Below, piece by piece: positions 61,165 through 64,000 of a stretch of DNA of 64,000 nucleotides. The notes below the pieces were generated by a model, which did no database searches, had not been told where the DNA came from, and was given only the letters and a program-made list of their open reading frames with translations. Both the position numbers and the translations under genes were made by a program. This DNA is from an uncultured Bacteroidales bacterium (GTDB lineage: Bacteria; Bacteroidota; Bacteroidia; Bacteroidales; Muribaculaceae): the NCBI GenBank assembly GCA_902768435.1, contig CACXLJ010000002.1, forward strand, positions 129,448 to 193,447, written 5' to 3'. The number at the start of each line of letters is the position of its first letter. Position 1 is the stretch's first letter.

Positions 61165-62564
61165 TGAAACGCCTCCTTCTCTCCTGCATCGGGTTCTGCG
61201 CCATGTTTATGGCAAATGCCCTCACCCCCGACTCGGCCCAGATGGCCATCGACACCTTTGTCCTGCACCCCGACATGCAGCACGCATCCATGACCATCGC
61301 AGTAGCCGACATCAAAACCGGAAAGATTATCGCCAGCCACAACCCCGACCTCTCGTGCATCACGGCATCGACCATGAAGACGGTCACCAGTGCCACAGCA
61401 CTCGAACTGCTGGGCGGCGATTACCGTTTCAAAACACGGGTTTATGCGCAAGGCGAAATCAAGGGCAACCGACTGAAGGGCAATCTTTTGATCCTGGGAT
61501 GCGGCGACCCCACACTGGGCTCGGTCTACTTCCCCAAGAATGCCAACATTGTGCAAGAGATACTGCTTGCACTGCAGGAGCGTGGCATCAAGAAAATTGA
61601 CGGGCGCATCATTGTCGACCAGTCTATCATCCCCTACCCTGCCTACAACGGCTGGTGGGATGTGGGCGACCTTGCCTGGGACTATGGCATGGGCATCCAC
61701 GGACTGACTTACAGCGACAACCGCACTCACCTCAAGTTCAACGCTCTTAACGGCAAAATCGACAGCGTCATGCTGGAACCTCCGGTACCGGGTCTGACCG
61801 TCATCAACCGCATGTCGAGCGAGAACCGCGACAATGTGAACATAGGGCTTGAATATGCCACTCCCGCCGCTGTGCTCATGGGCTCGGCTGCTAACCAGCG
61901 CTACGACTTCACCATTGCCAACCCCTTGCCTGCCAACATGCTCGTCGACAGCCTGCAACGCGTGCTCAAGAACAATAAAATCAAGGTCAAGAACAAGGAT
62001 GTCAAGCACATCGCACCCACAAGCACACTCATAGCCGAGCATCTCTCAGAACCCCTGTGCGACATTGTGCGCTCACTGCTCGACCGCAGCGACAACATGT
62101 TTACCGAGGGACTGCTCCGTGCCGTGGCACACGAAACCGGGCATCGGGCCACTGCCGCCAACGGTGCCACCGTGGTCGACAGCCTCTGGAAGAGTCACGG
62201 AATTGACACCACGCCCTTGTTCCAGTACGACGGCAGCGGACTGGCACGAGCCAACAAAAACTCGGCCCGTTTCTTTATACAGATGCTAAACTATGTCGAG
62301 AACAACATGCCGCAAACTGCCAAGCTGAGCACCCTCATGCCCACTGCAAGCAAGCGCATTGGCAAACTGCTGCCCGAAACGCCGCTCGCCACCGATATCG
62401 TGCTCAAGTCGGGCAGCATGACGGGCGTGCAGTGCTTTGTGGGCTACTATCCTGCCCACGATCCGCAATATACCTTCGCCCTGCTAGTCAACAACTGGAA
62501 CGGCACGCGAGCCGACATGCGTGACCGCATGGACAAGATGCTCATAGGCATTTTCGGCAAATAA
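61161..62564 (+). CDS. dacB: D-alanyl-D-alanine carboxypeptidase/endopeptidase (PBP4, peptidase S13)
   Basis: 467 residues from the ATG at 61161, which overlaps the stop of the preceding gene (ATGA). A signal peptide (RLLLSCIGFCAMFMANA) exports it to the periplasm. The active site has SxxK at Ser70-Lys73 (SCITASTMKTVTSA), SDN in DRSDNMFTEGLLR and KSG in VLKSGSMTGVQC. It cleaves D-Ala from peptidoglycan stems or cross-links. Length is normal for the class C low-molecular-weight PBPs. Cotranscribed with the HExxH protein. Confidence 0.95.
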   Translation: MMKRLLLSCIGFCAMFMANALTPDSAQMAIDTFVLHPDMQHASMTIAVADIKTGKIIASHNPDLSCITASTMKTVTSATALELLGGDYRFKTRVYAQGEIKGNRLKGNLLILGCGDPTLGSVYFPKNANIVQEILLALQERGIKKIDGRIIVDQSIIPYPAYNGWWDVGDLAWDYGMGIHGLTYSDNRTHLKFNALNGKIDSVMLEPPVPGLTVINRMSSENRDNVNIGLEYATPAAVLMGSAANQRYDFTIANPLPANMLVDSLQRVLKNNKIKVKNKDVKHIAPTSTLIAEHLSEPLCDIVRSLLDRSDNMFTEGLLRAVAHETGHRATAANGATVVDSLWKSHGIDTTPLFQYDGSGLARANKNSARFFIQMLNYVENNMPQTAKLSTLMPTASKRIGKLLPETPLATDIVLKSGSMTGVQCFVGYYPAHDPQYTFALLVNNWNGTRADMRDRMDKMLIGIFGK

Positions 62565-62567
62565 TTT

Positions 62568-62598
62568 TTTGCCGTTTCAAACAAAATGCTTATGTTTG
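62568..62598 (+). promoter_or_regulatory. promoter of the 62641 gene (and probably rsmI)
   Basis: TTTG at 62568-62571, a 19-bp spacer and TATGTTTG at 62591-62598. Full consensus match, 43 bp before the ATG. Confidence 0.65.
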
Positions 62599-62640
62599 TG
62601 CCACTAAATGAACTATATTTAAATAAACTATATATTTCTT

Positions 62641-63336
62641 ATGAACTCCTCAATCGCTAAACTGCTTTCACAGGTCTATGAATTAGAAGGACTGCTACTG
62701 GTTATCGACAAGCATGGCGCCGACACGCCCCAGGTTGTCTATGACACAATCAAGCAAAAGGCTGCCGAGCTGCACAACATGGCCCAACTGCTCGAAATAC
62801 CCGAACAACCCAAACCCGAGCCTGAGCCCGAAGTTCCAGTCGTTCCAGAACCCGAGGAGCAGCCAGTGACCGACGAACCGGTTGCCGATCACTCACTACC
62901 CGACGACGACTACGACAAGGAAGAGACCTGGCAACACGATAATGGCGAGGAATTCAAAGAGATTCTTTCAGGATTCCATTACGAGGAGCCACCGCACCTG
63001 CCTGTGACCGACGACCAGTCCGCCAAGGAAGAGGAACCACCCGTGTTCTCCAAGATGACCGATGACGAGGAAGAGCAAGACCTGCGCATCGACGAGAAAC
63101 TGCAACGCAACCTGTCGAAAGACCTGCGCAAGGCCTTCTCGCTGAACGACCACTTCCGTTTTCGCCGCGAACTGTTCTCGAACAGCGAGCCCGACATGAC
63201 CGACACGCTGAATCTGGTCGAAACCATGGAGTCGTTCCAAGAGGCCGAAGAGTACTTCTATGACGACATGGGCTGGGACCCCGAAAACATGGATGTGGCC
63301 GATTTCATGAACATCATCAAGAAACACTTCCTTTAA
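62641..63336 (+). CDS. acidic conserved protein of unknown function
   Basis: 231 residues, cytosolic. A short helical N-terminus (residues 1-50) leads to a Pro/Glu/Asp-rich disordered linker (about 54-140, including KPEPEPEVPVVPEPEEQP). The well-conserved-looking C-terminal domain (about 150-231) has LSKDLRKAFSLNDHFRFRRE and a WDPENMDVADFMNIIKKHF end. I know similar sequences as uncharacterised Bacteroidales proteins. It is followed 30 bp later by rsmI on the same strand. Confidence 0.8.
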   Translation: MNSSIAKLLSQVYELEGLLLVIDKHGADTPQVVYDTIKQKAAELHNMAQLLEIPEQPKPEPEPEVPVVPEPEEQPVTDEPVADHSLPDDDYDKEETWQHDNGEEFKEILSGFHYEEPPHLPVTDDQSAKEEEPPVFSKMTDDEEEQDLRIDEKLQRNLSKDLRKAFSLNDHFRFRRELFSNSEPDMTDTLNLVETMESFQEAEEYFYDDMGWDPENMDVADFMNIIKKHFL

Positions 63337-63366
63337 TTCCGCATTTAAGAATTAGATATACTGCCA

Positions 63367-64000
63367 ATGGCTGGAAAACTCTACATAGTGCCGACCCCCG
63401 TGGGTAACCTCGACGACATGACGCCGCGCGCCATTCAGGTGCTCAAGCAGGCCGATGTGGTGCTCGCCGAGGACACTCGCACAAGCGGTGTGCTCATGAA
63501 GCACTTTGGCATCGACACGCCCATGCGCAGCCATCACAAGTTTAACGAGCACAGTGTCATTCCCAAACTCATCGACGAACTCAATGCAGGCGTGACCATG
63601 GCCCTGGTGAGCGATGCCGGCACACCAGCCATCAGCGACCCAGGTTTTATGCTCGTGCGCGCTTGTCGTCAGCACGACATCGAGGTCGAGACCCTGCCAG
63701 GTGCCACTGCATTTGTTCCCGCCCTGGTCAACTCGGGCATTCCCTGTGAACGCTTCACCTTTGAGGGATTCCTGCCGCAAAAGAAAGGCCGCGCCACCCG
63801 ACTTGCCGCACTGGCACAAGAGACACGCACCATGATTTTCTACGAGTCGCCACTGCGCCTTGTGAAAACCTTGCAGCAGTTCTGCGAAACCTTTGGCAAC
63901 GACCGTGATGCCTCGGTAAGCCGCGAAATCTCAAAACTGCACAACACCACCCACAACGGCACACTGTTCGAACTCAAAACCTACTTTGAGGCCAATGCCC
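63367..64000 (+). CDS. rsmI: 16S rRNA (cytidine-1402 2'-O) methyltransferase, N-terminal part (runs off right edge)
   Basis: 211 residues present, from MAGKLYIVPTPVGNLDDMTP. The tetrapyrrole-methylase-like fold shows VLAEDTRTSGVLMKHFGI, LVSDAGTPAISDPGF, LPGATAFVPALVNSGIPCERFTFEGFLPQ and MIFYESPLRL. It methylates the ribose of C1402 in the ribosomal decoding site. The remaining C-terminus is outside the window. It starts 30 bp after the acidic protein gene and shares its promoter. Confidence 0.96.
   Translation, partial: MAGKLYIVPTPVGNLDDMTPRAIQVLKQADVVLAEDTRTSGVLMKHFGIDTPMRSHHKFNEHSVIPKLIDELNAGVTMALVSDAGTPAISDPGFMLVRACRQHDIEVETLPGATAFVPALVNSGIPCERFTFEGFLPQKKGRATRLAALAQETRTMIFYESPLRLVKTLQQFCETFGNDRDASVSREISKLHNTTHNGTLFELKTYFEANA

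Overview
The window is an ordinary chromosomal segment of a Bacteroidales bacterium, probably a gut member such as Muribaculaceae or Prevotellaceae; this is inferred from gene content, not from a marker search. The evidence is: many start regions preceded by the Bacteroidetes -7 element TAnnTTTG, a SusC/SusD operon with a zinc metallohydrolase lipoprotein and a DUF4302 lipoprotein, a fused FeoA-FeoB, a BspA-type leucine-rich-repeat surface protein, a C10 (streptopain) protease, DUF4251 and DUF4954 proteins, and a GxxExxY protein. Most genes are GC-rich at third codon positions. The restriction-modification block (11.9-14.8 kb), the GxxExxY gene (35.9 kb) and the LRR/4-TM block (54.1-59.2 kb) look clearly more AT-rich by eye.

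Layout. 1-6.3 kb (minus): the N-terminal part of isoleucyl-tRNA synthetase, an MlaE/MlaF lipid ABC transporter, and a LuxR-type regulator coupled to a hemerythrin Fe-S repair (RIC/ScdA-like) protein. 6.5-10.2 kb (plus): an outer-membrane porin-like protein, FeoAB and a Cys-rich FeoB-associated membrane protein form an iron-uptake operon that ends at a strong hairpin. 10.3-11.9 kb: a DUF4251 protein and a CPBP membrane protease. 11.9-14.8 kb (minus): a DpnII/MboI-like GATC restriction-modification cassette of Dam methylase, DpnII nuclease and a DpnA-like methylase with a long extra C-terminus. 14.9-18.7 kb (minus): lptB, udk and ligA. 18.9-24.2 kb (plus): a small secreted protein, msrA, engB, a TonB-dependent receptor and a ROK kinase. 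24.4-28.7 kb (minus): a lipoprotein hydrolase, two dockerin-tailed secreted proteins (a FISUMP-like protein and a C10 protease) and malate dehydrogenase. 28.9-36.4 kb: recR, a small basic protein, another dockerin protein, yqgE, an ACT-less aspartokinase, threonine synthase and the GxxExxY gene, with several families of intergenic repeats.

36.4-47.9 kb (minus): a GNAT/glycosyltransferase pair, then the SusC-SusD-metallohydrolase-DUF4302-dockerin operon. 48.3-53.7 kb (plus): an RluA-family pseudouridine synthase, class I fumarase, initiator tRNA-Met, a DEDD exonuclease and a DUF4954 beta-helix protein. 54.1-59.2 kb (minus): a giant LRR/GLUG/dockerin protein and a four-helix membrane protein whose long leader folds into a large irregular hairpin. 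59.9-64 kb: an AlkD-like protein, a small HExxH protein overlapping dacB (PBP4), an acidic conserved protein and the start of rsmI.

The most unusual features are three. First, the GxxExxY nuclease-fold gene sits between two inward-facing arrays of mini-hairpins, and a gene-less version of the same element lies 6 kb away. Second, a large candidate structured RNA precedes the 4-TM protein. Third, short tandem repeats (9, 15, about 24 and 48 bp) occur repeatedly between genes. No insertion sequence, integrase, CRISPR array or rRNA gene was seen.
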